Source: a virus
DNA: 64,000 nt
Strand: one strand, 5' to 3'
Virus record (IMG/VR): IMGVR_UViG_3300043436_004687
Coordinates: 259,099 to 323,098 of that record
The notes beneath the pieces were generated by a model, which saw only the letters and a list, made by a program, of their open reading frames with translations, ran no database searches and was not told the origin of the DNA. The first letter of the stretch is position 1. Every line of letters begins with the position of its first letter. Positions 24,377-32,022 of this stretch are shown piece by piece. The translations under genes and the position numbers were made by a program.

Positions 24377-24663
24377 AGCCACTCACTTTTATCAAATTCT
24401 TCATTTTCATTTTCCACATCATCAAGAATTTGCTCATAACTTTTACTTAATAAGGCATCTAATTCTTCTTTGGTGTTAATGTAAATAAACCCATCTAACC
24501 CCTCTAATGAGTCTAGTTTTGTTGGGGAATTATTACAAACAGATAATGTACTTAATCTTAAACCATTGGGTAATTCATATTCAACTTGAACATCATCCCA
24601 GTCTGGTTTACTTATAGTCTGAGGAAATTCATACCCCTCAATAATTTTTTTACTTAATTTCAT
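24373..24663 (-). CDS. Hypothetical acidic protein (96 aa)
   Basis: Beta strands in the first half (PDWDDVQVEYELPNGLRL) and a strongly acidic C-terminus (DDVENENEEFDKSEW). No motif. Confidence 0.73.
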   Translation of the reverse strand: MKLSKKIIEGYEFPQTISKPDWDDVQVEYELPNGLRLSTLSVCNNSPTKLDSLEGLDGFIYINTKEELDALLSKSYEQILDDVENENEEFDKSEWL

Positions 24664-24671
24664 ATTTTTAA

Positions 24672-24824
24672 TTATTTATCCATATAATATACTGCTACTA
24701 ATAAAACAATAATAATTATAATTATTATTAAACACCCCCAACCAGGTTTCTTATCTTTAGAGGTAGATTCTAATCCAGCTTCAGCTAAACCTGCTATTAC
24801 CTCAGCAATTATTTCGTGTGCCAT
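24672..24824 (-). CDS. Small C-tail-anchored membrane protein (50 aa)
   Basis: MAHEIIAEVIAGLAEAG, a short polar linker (ESTSKDKKPGWG), then an isoleucine-rich membrane span and a YMDK end. Overlaps 24809-25123 by 16 nt. Too short for most ORF filters but clearly gene-like. Confidence 0.7.
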   Translation of the reverse strand: MAHEIIAEVIAGLAEAGLESTSKDKKPGWGCLIIIIIIIVLLVAVYYMDK

Positions 24825-25123
24825 AATCCATCTTTTTTAAGTTCATATTCTAACAAAGTTAATAATTTATCAGCACCATACCACGAACTAACATACCCTA
24901 TTACATCTCTATTGTTAATGATGAATAATATTTCGTTCAATTCTAAATTTGGAAATTTTTCATATAATATTTCTTTAAATTTACCAAACCTATAAATAAA
25001 GTCATTGGTTTCACCAACTTCTGAATAATTTAAACGTTTACCATTTTTATCGGTAACCATAGCCTCAACTAATTCTTCAATGGTTTTATATTTTTCTAAA
25101 TTTTCTTTCGATATTCTATCCAT
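24809..25123 (-). CDS. Hypothetical protein (104 aa)
   Basis: Charged, helical. Contains LFIINNRDVIGYVSSWYGADK. One-base overlap with the gene upstream. Confidence 0.73.
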   Translation of the reverse strand: MDRISKENLEKYKTIEELVEAMVTDKNGKRLNYSEVGETNDFIYRFGKFKEILYEKFPNLELNEILFIINNRDVIGYVSSWYGADKLLTLLEYELKKDGLWHTK

Positions 25124-25314
25124 TATAAGTCATGTTGAAATTCATATTCACCCTCAATGGCTTGGACCATTAAATTAAAATCCATTGTACAATCAGGGTG
25201 TGGTAGCCACCTACCATCAACAAAGAATTGTACACCACTTTCTATTTTTTCGGCCATTAAACCAGTTGTGGTTTCTGTGACAATAAAATCACCATATTTA
25301 GTTTCTACTTCCAT
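25123..25314 (-). CDS. Hypothetical protein (63 aa)
   Basis: Small beta protein (GDFIVTETTTGLMAEKIESG). First gene of a long operon running down to about 17.3 kb. Confidence 0.73.
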   Translation of the reverse strand: MEVETKYGDFIVTETTTGLMAEKIESGVQFFVDGRWLPHPDCTMDFNLMVQAIEGEYEFQHDL

Positions 25315-25333
25315 ATTTCATAATTTTAAAATA

Positions 25334-25365
25334 CAAAGATAAAACAAAAAAGTGAAATAAACAAA
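25334..25365 (-). promoter_or_regulatory. Bacteroidota-type promoter
   Basis: Minus strand -7 TATCTTTG (25334-25341), -33 TTTG (25362-25365), spacer 20. The -33 element lies in the loop of the preceding operon's terminator. Confidence 0.85.
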
Positions 25366-25378
25366 TATTTCACTTTTA
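25347..25378 (-). terminator. Rho-independent terminator overlapping a promoter
   Basis: Stem AAAAGTGAAATA / TATTTCACTTTT with a six-base loop and flanking A and T runs. It closes the 25382 operon, and the promoter of the next operon is embedded in it. Confidence 0.85.
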
Positions 25379-25381
25379 TTT

Positions 25382-25765
25382 TTAAATTATTTTTAATGCT
25401 TCTTGTAATCCTAATTCTAAAGCATCTTCAAAACTATGATTATTAGTTTCACCTTGTAAGACATTATCAAAATTCCTATCTTTAATTATAACATAATAGT
25501 AATTTTTAATTTTACCCATAAAAGATGGGTAAACTATTAAATCAATATCATGAACTTCCCTTAACCAATTTTGAAGTGATGACTGTTTTGGTCTAGAATA
25601 AAAACTCCTATCTTTTATTTCGCTTCTCCGTCCATTCCAATTAGTAAAATAGTTTTTATTAAATAGGTCTACTCCCTTTTCATCAAAACCATCTAAAGTG
25701 GTTATTTTAAACTCTTTTTCTTTAGCTAATCTAGCTGTTTCAAATGTAACTAACTGATCTATCAT
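25382..25765 (-). CDS. SFETAKLAKEKGF-family protein (P2), 127 aa
   Basis: P2 paralogue: LVTFETARLAKEKEF, central SSLQNWLREVHDIDL, and C-terminal FEDALELGLQEALKII. Last gene before a terminator. Overlaps the zinc-finger gene upstream by 26 nt. Confidence 0.8.
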   Translation of the reverse strand: MIDQLVTFETARLAKEKEFKITTLDGFDEKGVDLFNKNYFTNWNGRRSEIKDRSFYSRPKQSSLQNWLREVHDIDLIVYPSFMGKIKNYYYVIIKDRNFDNVLQGETNNHSFEDALELGLQEALKII

Positions 25766-25964
25766 AAGCTCTTCTATTTTCTTTTCTACATATTCCTGAA
25801 CAAAAGTTTATTGAATTGGTGGTAATGTATTGACCTTTATCATTTGGGATAACATCTTCTCTCTTCTTAATTATTTTGTTACATTGAGTGCATTTATATT
25901 CACCATATTTTAAATCAGATAATTCATCTGCTTTAAGTGTTCCATATCCATCTGTATATCTCAT
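25740..25964 (-). CDS. Putative zinc-finger protein (74 aa)
   Basis: CTQCNKIIKKRE...NFCSGICRKENRR provides C-x2-C and C-x3-C ligands for one zinc. Basic C-terminus. ATGA overlap with the P1 gene upstream. Confidence 0.75.
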   Translation of the reverse strand: MRYTDGYGTLKADELSDLKYGEYKCTQCNKIIKKREDVIPNDKGQYITTNSINFCSGICRKENRRAYDRSVSYI

Positions 25965-26338
25965 TTTACAAATTCTATTAATTTATTAATGCAAGCTAAT
26001 TCAGCTTCTTTATATGTTTTATAACCATCTTTTATAAGTGTAGTGGATTCATCTATAAAATCAGCAAAATTGGTAATTTTAAAATAATAATTATCACCTA
26101 TATGATTTTGTGATAATATATCAACATGACTAGAAAGTTTGTATTTTTCTCTAAAATATTTAAATACTTGTGAATATGTGGGTGCTAATATTGCATTTTC
26201 TGAACAATGAGTAGAAGTAAAATACCCTAAACTTAATTTCAAGTCGATATAAGATGCAAAACATGTCACTATTTCTATATTAAATTTTAATTTTTTCATT
26301 GTTAATGCAATTTCGTAAGGTACAAATTCTTTATTCAT
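25961..26338 (-). CDS. PYE-family protein (P1), 125 aa
   Basis: Start at MNKEFVPYEIALTMKKLKF (26338), overlapping the upstream stop. P1 features: PYE N-terminus, central YFREKYKLS and C-terminal EAELACINKLIEFVK. Confidence 0.8.
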   Translation of the reverse strand: MNKEFVPYEIALTMKKLKFNIEIVTCFASYIDLKLSLGYFTSTHCSENAILAPTYSQVFKYFREKYKLSSHVDILSQNHIGDNYYFKITNFADFIDESTTLIKDGYKTYKEAELACINKLIEFVK

Positions 26339-26750
26339 ATTTAACAATTTCAATTAATTTATTTAAACATTCTATTTGTGCTTCTTCATAAGATTGAATA
26401 CAATTAGAAAAAATACTTTTGTCAAGCTTGGAAGATTTAATATTCCATTCTGATAATTTATCACAACAATCTATATTACCACTATAATTATACTTGTTTC
26501 TAAACCACTTAAATACTTGTTGATATAATGGTGCAACACAAAGTGTGATATCATTATAATCATGTCCATAGTTACAATTATTATCCTTCAATATTATTTT
26601 ATTATTATCTCCAAAAATGAAAGTCTCTCCTCTCCTGGGATCATCTACTTCATGTTCTTTTACATAATAATATTTACCAAAACAAGATTCATCAAATCCT
26701 AATTCTTTTAAAGCTAGTGCTTGTTCGTAAGGTACAAATTCTTTTTCCAT
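26331..26750 (-). CDS. PYE-family protein (P1), 139 aa
   Basis: EFVPYEQALALKELGFDESCFG, central QQVFKWFRNKYNYS and C-terminal EAQIECLNKLIEIVK. Adjacent tandem paralogue of 25961-26338. Confidence 0.8.
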   Translation of the reverse strand: MEKEFVPYEQALALKELGFDESCFGKYYYVKEHEVDDPRRGETFIFGDNNKIILKDNNCNYGHDYNDITLCVAPLYQQVFKWFRNKYNYSGNIDCCDKLSEWNIKSSKLDKSIFSNCIQSYEEAQIECLNKLIEIVKYE

Positions 26751-26784
26751 ATATTTAATTATTTTAACACTTCTTTTGGTAAAT

Positions 26785-27384
26785 TTAACAACTATAACTT
26801 GTTTTTAAATATGTACCATCTTTTAATGGGTGCAACAACCAACCAGAATAATCATCACCCATCATACCAACTCTCTGCCAGACAAAACATTTATTATCAG
26901 AACCTAACATATATAGATAACCCTTTTCACCCTTTATTCTAGCACATTGGTAGTTTTGATATCCATTTCTTTTTTCGTCAGTTAATTCTATTTCAACTAT
27001 ACCTTCAATATCCCAAGAATCATTATCCTCCATTTCTTCCCAAAGACGCTTGACATTAATCAAACCCTTAAGTTTCTTTTTCCAAGAATCTCTTTCTTCT
27101 TCACGCTTTCTCTCCATTTCGAAAATTTGGTTCCAAGCATCGGCCATCCATTCTTTTTCTTGAATGACTTTATTTTTCCACATAGATTCTACAGCAGATT
27201 TTAATTCATCTATATTAGGTGGAAAAATATTAAAAGAAATTGGGTTAGCGTCTTCCCAATCACCCATCATATTATATTGTTCTACAACAAGTTTGTTATC
27301 AAAATCTATTTTATATCTGCTAACAAAAATGTTAGCGTAAAAATACCAAAAACCATCTACTAACTCCCAATAACTTTTCTCCAT
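26785..27384 (-). CDS. Hypothetical tryptophan-rich protein (199 aa)
   Basis: The tryptophan-rich N-terminus (SYWELVDGFWYFYANIF) resembles a small sensory or immunity fold. Charged central helix (MERKREEERDSWKKKLKG). Not recognised. One-base overlap with the P2 gene upstream. Confidence 0.75.
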   Translation of the reverse strand: MEKSYWELVDGFWYFYANIFVSRYKIDFDNKLVVEQYNMMGDWEDANPISFNIFPPNIDELKSAVESMWKNKVIQEKEWMADAWNQIFEMERKREEERDSWKKKLKGLINVKRLWEEMEDNDSWDIEGIVEIELTDEKRNGYQNYQCARIKGEKGYLYMLGSDNKCFVWQRVGMMGDDYSGWLLHPLKDGTYLKTSYSC

Positions 27385-27815
27385 TATCCAATTAATTTAA
27401 GCCCTTTTTCTAATGCAATTTCTAAAGCGTCTTCCCAGGTATCAAATTTATATTTTTCTTTCCCAACTGGCTGTTCACCTTTTATCGAGTAAGTATAATA
27501 TCCAATTTCTAAATAACCAGTATATCTAACTGGGAGCACAAAAACATCGATATCATGTTTTTCTCTAAGCCATTTCTGAAGAAGAGTTTGAGTTGGAGCT
27601 GAATATGCGTTACTATTTTTACGACTATTGTAGTTATGTAACACATATTTGCGAGCTATTATATAACCATGTTCGTTAATATCTTTTTTACCATAATATC
27701 CACCACAACATAAAATAGGTTTTTCCTTGCACTCATAAGAAAAAAATACTTTTTGATTAAAATTTTTTTCTTTTGCAAGTTTGGCTATTTTATAACTTAT
27801 TAACTTTTCTTCCAT
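27384..27815 (-). CDS. SFETAKLAKEKGF-family protein (P2), 143 aa
   Basis: P2 paralogue with LISYKIAKLAKEKNF, central QTLLQKWLREKHDIDVFV and C-terminal WEDALEIALEKGLKLI. Confidence 0.8.
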   Translation of the reverse strand: MEEKLISYKIAKLAKEKNFNQKVFFSYECKEKPILCCGGYYGKKDINEHGYIIARKYVLHNYNSRKNSNAYSAPTQTLLQKWLREKHDIDVFVLPVRYTGYLEIGYYTYSIKGEQPVGKEKYKFDTWEDALEIALEKGLKLIG

Positions 27816-28183
27816 TATTTAATTAATTTTAATCCTTCTTGTAAACCTATTTCTAAGGCTTCTTCATAAGTTAAATTATCTTTACCTTTAGTAGGAACAA
27901 ACCACTCCCATAAATCATTATTAATAAAATTAATTTTACAATGATTAGATAACGTTAAATCAGCCCAACCAATCATAAAAGTATTTACACATATCTCATG
28001 TTCATCTCTTAACCATTGTTGAAGAAAAGATTGGGTTGGGGCAGATGGTTCATCATAACCATCACTATTGGAATTTATTTGATTTACTAGATTATCATTT
28101 TGATAGTAATAATTACATTTTTCACTAAAACCCTTTTCTTTTGCGAGTTTCGAAGTTTCGAAACTAACTAATTGTTCTTCCAT
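27815..28183 (-). CDS. SFETAKLAKEKGF-family protein (P2), 122 aa
   Basis: P2 paralogue with LVSFETSKLAKEKGF, central TQSFLQQWLRDEHEICV and C-terminal EEALEIGLQEGLKLIK. Adjacent to the P2 copy 27384. Confidence 0.8.
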   Translation of the reverse strand: MEEQLVSFETSKLAKEKGFSEKCNYYYQNDNLVNQINSNSDGYDEPSAPTQSFLQQWLRDEHEICVNTFMIGWADLTLSNHCKINFINNDLWEWFVPTKGKDNLTYEEALEIGLQEGLKLIK

Positions 28184-28305
28184 AGTTCTACAAATTTTTT
28201 TAATGTTAACTTATCATCTATTTTTTTACAAATAGAGTAAGCGTCTAGTTTATGAGTATTGTTTTTGATTAATTTTTTTATTTCTTTCTTAACTAATTTA
28301 CTCAT
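28168..28305 (-). CDS. Small basic protein (45 aa)
   Basis: MSKLVKKEIKKLIKNN then a helix ending FVELWKNN. Overlaps the P2 gene by 16 nt. The 15 bp around its ATG are duplicated in tandem, together with the end of the upstream gene. Confidence 0.65.
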   Translation of the reverse strand: MSKLVKKEIKKLIKNNTHKLDAYSICKKIDDKLTLKKFVELWKNN

Positions 28306-28311
28306 TATATT

Positions 28312-28662
28312 TTACTCATTATATTTTACTTTGGTGATTAATTTGTTTTCTCGATTAAAACCACCAGCAATATCCCAAGCCAAATAATTTCCATTACTCA
28401 TTAACTTCCAATTATTTGAGTTTGATCCACTAAATTGATTTCTATAGTAAGAATTACGTTTAAATTCAAATTTAACAAAAATAAATATGAATTTTAAAAA
28501 TAAATTGTTGGTGCTTTTTATCAAAGCTTTATTAAATGATTTATCAAAATAAGTTTTATTTCGTCCAACTTTTATGATGTAATAATCAAGATACTTACTA
28601 ACTTTACTACCATAAATAAATTTATCTAAATTAAAATACCAATCTAATATCTTATCATTCAT
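28312..28662 (-). CDS. Hypothetical protein (116 aa)
   Basis: Basic and aromatic (KYLDYYIIKVGRNKTYFDK). No motif. Its last codons KYNE-stop are part of the tandem duplication that also supplies the next start codon. Confidence 0.73.
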   Translation of the reverse strand: MNDKILDWYFNLDKFIYGSKVSKYLDYYIIKVGRNKTYFDKSFNKALIKSTNNLFLKFIFIFVKFEFKRNSYYRNQFSGSNSNNWKLMSNGNYLAWDIAGGFNRENKLITKVKYNE

Positions 28663-28997
28663 AATTCTATTTTTAAATCCTCCATTTTATTCCAAAAATA
28701 AGGTAACCCAAATTCTTTATATTTACCACCTTGATCCCATAAAACACCTATACCATCTGGATTGTTAAATTTAATTATTTTACCTTTTAAAGGAGTACCT
28801 TTATAGAAAACAACCTCATTTTTCAATTCATTACATGATATAGACAAAACACTTGACATTTTATATTTTAATGATTCATCAGAAAACCAAGCACCATTAT
28901 ACCAATGACATTTGGTAACATAAAATCTATTATAATTTGTTTTAATTAAGAAATAATCTTCTGAATTAAAATATTCACTTTCATTATATTTTAACAT
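28659..28997 (-). CDS. Hypothetical protein (112 aa)
   Basis: Beta-rich small protein (VFYKGTPLKGKIIKF) with conserved-looking tryptophans. ATGA overlap with 28312. Confidence 0.73.
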   Translation of the reverse strand: MLKYNESEYFNSEDYFLIKTNYNRFYVTKCHWYNGAWFSDESLKYKMSSVLSISCNELKNEVVFYKGTPLKGKIIKFNNPDGIGVLWDQGGKYKEFGLPYFWNKMEDLKIEL

Positions 28998-29184
28998 CTT
29001 TCATAGATTTTACATAAGTCCTAAACAATTCTTCTTTTAATTTTAAACTTGAGTTTATTGTTGAAAAAGCAGCTAAATTATTTATTGAGTTATCATAAGT
29101 AGTACAATTATCAATACCTTGTAAAAGTTGTAATAAATTTGATATGTCATTAATCAAATACTTTTTAAAATTTTCTTTGTTCAT
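28984..29184 (-). CDS. Hypothetical helical protein (66 aa)
   Basis: Helical (ENFKKYLINDISNLLQLLQG). Overlaps 28659-28997 by 14 nt. No motif. Confidence 0.7.
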   Translation of the reverse strand: MNKENFKKYLINDISNLLQLLQGIDNCTTYDNSINNLAAFSTINSSLKLKEELFRTYVKSMKDVKI

Positions 29185-29196
29185 AATTATTTAGTT

Positions 29197-29442
29197 TTAA
29201 AATTCATTGCTTCTATCTCTTTGAGAAATATTTCTAATTTCATTTAACATATCTTTGAATTTATCTTCAGCTTCATCGCAAATACAACAAACTACATATT
29301 TTCTATTGCAATATTTACAATTTGATAAATCACCAGATAAATTTTTAGTTATCTTATCATTAGCCCATTGCATTTCCATTGCCTGGTTATATAAATCAAT
29401 ATTCAAATTCAATAATTGATCTCTTTTTAATATGTTACTCAT
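29197..29442 (-). CDS. Hypothetical protein with cysteine cluster (81 aa)
   Basis: CKYCNRKYVVCCIC in the middle has C-x2-C and CC-x-C groups, a likely zinc knuckle within helices. Overlaps the upstream gene by 8 nt. Confidence 0.73.
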   Translation of the reverse strand: MSNILKRDQLLNLNIDLYNQAMEMQWANDKITKNLSGDLSNCKYCNRKYVVCCICDEAEDKFKDMLNEIRNISQRDRSNEF

Positions 29443-30001
29443 TTTTCATTCGATTACATAATTCTTCAAAAGCATCAAACACAACTTCCAACCAAAAATC
29501 AACTGTTTTACAAAAAGGTATTAATTCATAATCATCAATATCAGTTTCCCTATAAGCTTTATAAGTGTATTCAAACTCATCATCAACACAATCCAATAAT
29601 TCTCTAAATTGTTCTTTTAATTTTTTAAGTTCATCACCTTCATAACCATAATCTTTAAGACCTGATTTAATAAGCTTATTTAACTCTTTTCTAGTTTTAT
29701 CTCCATCATATTTTGAATATTCTTGTCTACTAGCAATTCTTAACTTCTCAAACCAATAACTATCAGATACACCACCATCAGCACTTGGGTGAAATTCCCT
29801 ATTAAAGGTCCATCTACCAAAATCCCCATCAACAGTTAATATTCCACAAGAATTGATAAATCTAACTCTATGGTAATAATTACTATCTGGTGCTTTTAAA
29901 TCCCATATATCCAGAGAATGATAATCATTTTTAAAATGTGTTTCTAAAACGATGTGTTTTGAAAAATCGACCTTAGTTCTTTTCTTATTATTATATGACA
30001 T
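29435..30001 (-). CDS. Hypothetical phage protein (188 aa)
   Basis: LTVDGDFGRWTFNREFHPSA followed by GVSDSYWFEKL is a block I associate with a widespread phage hypothetical family. The C-terminal half is helical and acidic. Function unknown. Confidence 0.78.
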   Translation of the reverse strand: MSYNNKKRTKVDFSKHIVLETHFKNDYHSLDIWDLKAPDSNYYHRVRFINSCGILTVDGDFGRWTFNREFHPSADGGVSDSYWFEKLRIASRQEYSKYDGDKTRKELNKLIKSGLKDYGYEGDELKKLKEQFRELLDCVDDEFEYTYKAYRETDIDDYELIPFCKTVDFWLEVVFDAFEELCNRMKNE

Positions 30002-30009
30002 ATTTAGAT

Positions 30010-30243
30010 CTATTTTTTAAAAAGAATATTTTCAAACTTAATATCTACTGTATTATAAATTTGTTCCATAATTTCACAAATAGCTCCCTCAAAACTATCA
30101 GAAGCGAATTGAACCTCACATTTCCCATCCCTATAACCATCGCCTTCATAGCATGGTTGGTCACTTTCTCTTGTCATCTCATAGTTTCTCAACTCCATTC
30201 CAGCAGTTGATAATAACATTTCGATAATTTTTTTATTTGTCAT
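30010..30243 (-). CDS. Hypothetical protein (77 aa)
   Basis: Start moved to MTNKKIIEMLLSTAG (30243), after the upstream stop. Acidic, with YRDGKCEVQFASDSFEG in the middle. Confidence 0.72.
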   Translation of the reverse strand: MTNKKIIEMLLSTAGMELRNYEMTRESDQPCYEGDGYRDGKCEVQFASDSFEGAICEIMEQIYNTVDIKFENILFKK

Positions 30244-30262
30244 ATTTTTTAAATTTTGTTTA

Positions 30263-30469
30263 TTAATAAAATTCACTATTATCAATTTCTTCAATACACT
30301 CTAAATATTCCATATGAATTTTAGATTCGTTATCTTGATATTTAAATAACCTATTTTTATTTTCGTAAAAAGCGGTTCTAATGCACCCACACTTAAGACA
30401 TCTATCTTGACTGGAACTTAGCTTATTCCATTTATGGAATTTTTTGTTATTTCTATCAGCCCTAGCCAT
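30263..30469 (-). CDS. Zinc-ribbon-like protein (68 aa)
   Basis: SQDRCLKCGCIRTAF supplies a C-x2-C-x-C group and the N-terminus is basic (RADRNNKKFHKW). Similar short proteins with W-x(n)-C-x2-CG occur in many phages. Confidence 0.73.
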   Translation of the reverse strand: MARADRNNKKFHKWNKLSSSQDRCLKCGCIRTAFYENKNRLFKYQDNESKIHMEYLECIEEIDNSEFY

Positions 30470-30746
30470 TTAATTTTATATGTTTATTTATCCATTCTAA
30501 TCTAGGTTCAATTTTACCATCTTCCCAATAAAAAGCTTCAAGATAAAACCATTGTTTAAAAGCATCTAAACTAGAAAAAAGTGAAGGTCTATTATTTTTA
30601 ATGTACTTAATTAACAACCCATATTCATCTGCCGTTATTAAGTAATACAACTCTAATTTATATACCCAATGGCATAAACCGTTCTCAAATTTATCTTGAT
30701 GTTGTAACATTAATTCTAGTAATTCTTTAATTGTTCTAACTTTCAT
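30462..30746 (-). CDS. GLC-W family protein, tandem copy 1 (94 aa)
   Basis: One of three tandem paralogues (30462, 30748, 31031). Shared blocks are ELLELMLQHQD-x-F-x-NGLC-x-W, a middle YIKNNRPSLFSSL, and the C-terminal YWEDGKIEPRLEWINKHI. Helical protein of unknown function. Confidence 0.8.
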   Translation of the reverse strand: MKVRTIKELLELMLQHQDKFENGLCHWVYKLELYYLITADEYGLLIKYIKNNRPSLFSSLDAFKQWFYLEAFYWEDGKIEPRLEWINKHIKLNG

Positions 30747-30747
30747 T

Positions 30748-31029
30748 TTAATTTAATTTTATATGTTTATTAATCCATTCTAATCTAGGTTTTATATTAC
30801 CCATTTTCCAATAATAAGCGTCTGGAAAAAAATATAGTTCAAAAGCATCTAAACTAGAAAAAATCCAGGGTCTATTATTTTTAATATATTTTAATAAAAT
30901 ACCTAATTCATCCATTGTAATTAATTTATTTGCATTCAAACTAAAAGCCCAATCACATAAACCATTATTAAAGTCATCTTGATGTTGTAGCATTAATTCT
31001 AGTAATTCTTTAATTGACTTAATATTCAT
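30748..31029 (-). CDS. GLC-W family protein, tandem copy 2 (93 aa)
   Basis: Very similar to copy 1 (same ELLELMLQHQDDFNNGLCDW start and PRLEWINKHIKLN end), with a diverged middle. One base separates the copies, so the duplication is recent. Confidence 0.8.
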   Translation of the reverse strand: MNIKSIKELLELMLQHQDDFNNGLCDWAFSLNANKLITMDELGILLKYIKNNRPWIFSSLDAFELYFFPDAYYWKMGNIKPRLEWINKHIKLN

Positions 31030-31030
31030 C

Positions 31031-31324
31031 TTAATTGATTTTTATATGTTTATTTATCCATTTTAATCTGGGGTTTATTTCACCAAATCCCCAATAATAT
31101 TCAGGATAATCGAAAAGGGTTTTAAATGAACTCCAACTGGAGTATACTGGTGGTTTATTTTCACGAATATATTTTTTTAATATTTCATATTCATTACTAG
31201 TGATAAAACGTCTTATGCGTAAATGATAAATCCAGTTACACAAACCACTTCTAAATAGATTTTGGTGTTCCAACATCACCTCTAACCATTTTAAAAACCC
31301 ATTCTTTGTTAGTTGTTCTTGCAT
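31031..31324 (-). CDS. GLC-W family protein, tandem copy 3 (97 aa)
   Basis: Start at MQEQLTKNGFLKWLEVML (31324), overlapping the upstream gene by 16 nt. More diverged copy: MLEHQNLFRSGLCNWIYHL, middle YIRENKPPVYSSW and PRLKWINKHIKIN at the end. Confidence 0.8.
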   Translation of the reverse strand: MQEQLTKNGFLKWLEVMLEHQNLFRSGLCNWIYHLRIRRFITSNEYEILKKYIRENKPPVYSSWSSFKTLFDYPEYYWGFGEINPRLKWINKHIKIN

Positions 31325-31710
31325 ATTTCTATTAATTTTTTTAAACATTCTAACTCAGCTTCTTCATAATTTTTATAAGTAGGTGAGTAAAAATCTATAC
31401 AATTAGTCTTATCAATACCAAAATAATAACCAATTTGATTTATTTGTTTATACTCTTTCTTTATAAAAGAGTCTAAATTATAAACTACTCTAAACCATTT
31501 AAAGGTTTGTTGATATAATGGTGCTAATGTTAAATCATCTATTTTATAACCTAAAGATTTAGAAATGCCTGATATAGACATTCCCCAATGCTGATCAACA
31601 GCTTTTAAATTGTTATCTTTACTATAAAACCCTAAACATTCCTCATCAAAACCTAATTCTTTTAAACTCAACGCTTGTTCGTAAGGTATAAATTCTTTAT
31701 TCATCTCCAC
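31309..31710 (-). CDS. PYE-family protein (P1), 133 aa
   Basis: EFIPYEQALSLKELGFDEECLG, central QQTFKWFRVVYNLD and C-terminal EEAELECLKKLIEICK. Overlaps micro-gene 31697-31801. Confidence 0.8.
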   Translation of the reverse strand: MEMNKEFIPYEQALSLKELGFDEECLGFYSKDNNLKAVDQHWGMSISGISKSLGYKIDDLTLAPLYQQTFKWFRVVYNLDSFIKKEYKQINQIGYYFGIDKTNCIDFYSPTYKNYEEAELECLKKLIEICKNN

Positions 31711-31801
31711 TTCCTTTTTTAATTAAAAAATACCATAACCAAATTATTTTTGGTCTTATTAACTCATAAGCTAACCAAATTAGTAAATACTTTATCCCCA
31801 T
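31697..31801 (-). CDS. Micro-protein (34 aa), probably membrane-associated
   Basis: MGIKYLLIWLAYELIRPKIIWLWYF then a basic-acidic tail (KKGSGDE). Its start overlaps the end of 31792-31959 and its end overlaps the start of the P1 gene, a typical coupled arrangement. Confidence 0.6.
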   Translation of the reverse strand: MGIKYLLIWLAYELIRPKIIWLWYFLIKKGSGDE

Positions 31802-31959
31802 AATGTAATTAATGCATGAGATGTGCCAGTTAGAACTAAAATAAACATTGCAATAAACACACGTCTTTCTTTAGTTTGATCATTTAATAAGTCAATTATC
31901 ACACAAGATAGGATAAACCCTATCAATAAAACATATGTTGTTAAAAAAAATCTATCCAT
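31792..31959 (-). CDS. Two-span membrane protein (55 aa)
   Basis: Two hydrophobic spans (about residues 4-23 and 34-53) joined by a charged loop (LLNDQTKERR). First gene after the promoter at 31990. Confidence 0.68.
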   Translation of the reverse strand: MDRFFLTTYVLLIGFILSCVIIDLLNDQTKERRVFIAMFILVLTGTSHALITLWG

Positions 31960-31989
31960 AATTATTATTTTTAGTTATTTATTATTCAA

Positions 31990-32021
31990 CAAAGATATAA
32001 CTTTATTTTTTAATATCCTAA
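31990..32021 (-). promoter_or_regulatory. Bacteroidota-type promoter
   Basis: Minus strand -7 TATCTTTG (31990-31997). The -33 is TTAG instead of TTTG at the 20-nt spacing, a variant seen at about a dozen other promoters here. It drives the operon 31792 down to 25382. Confidence 0.7.
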
Positions 32022-32022
32022 T

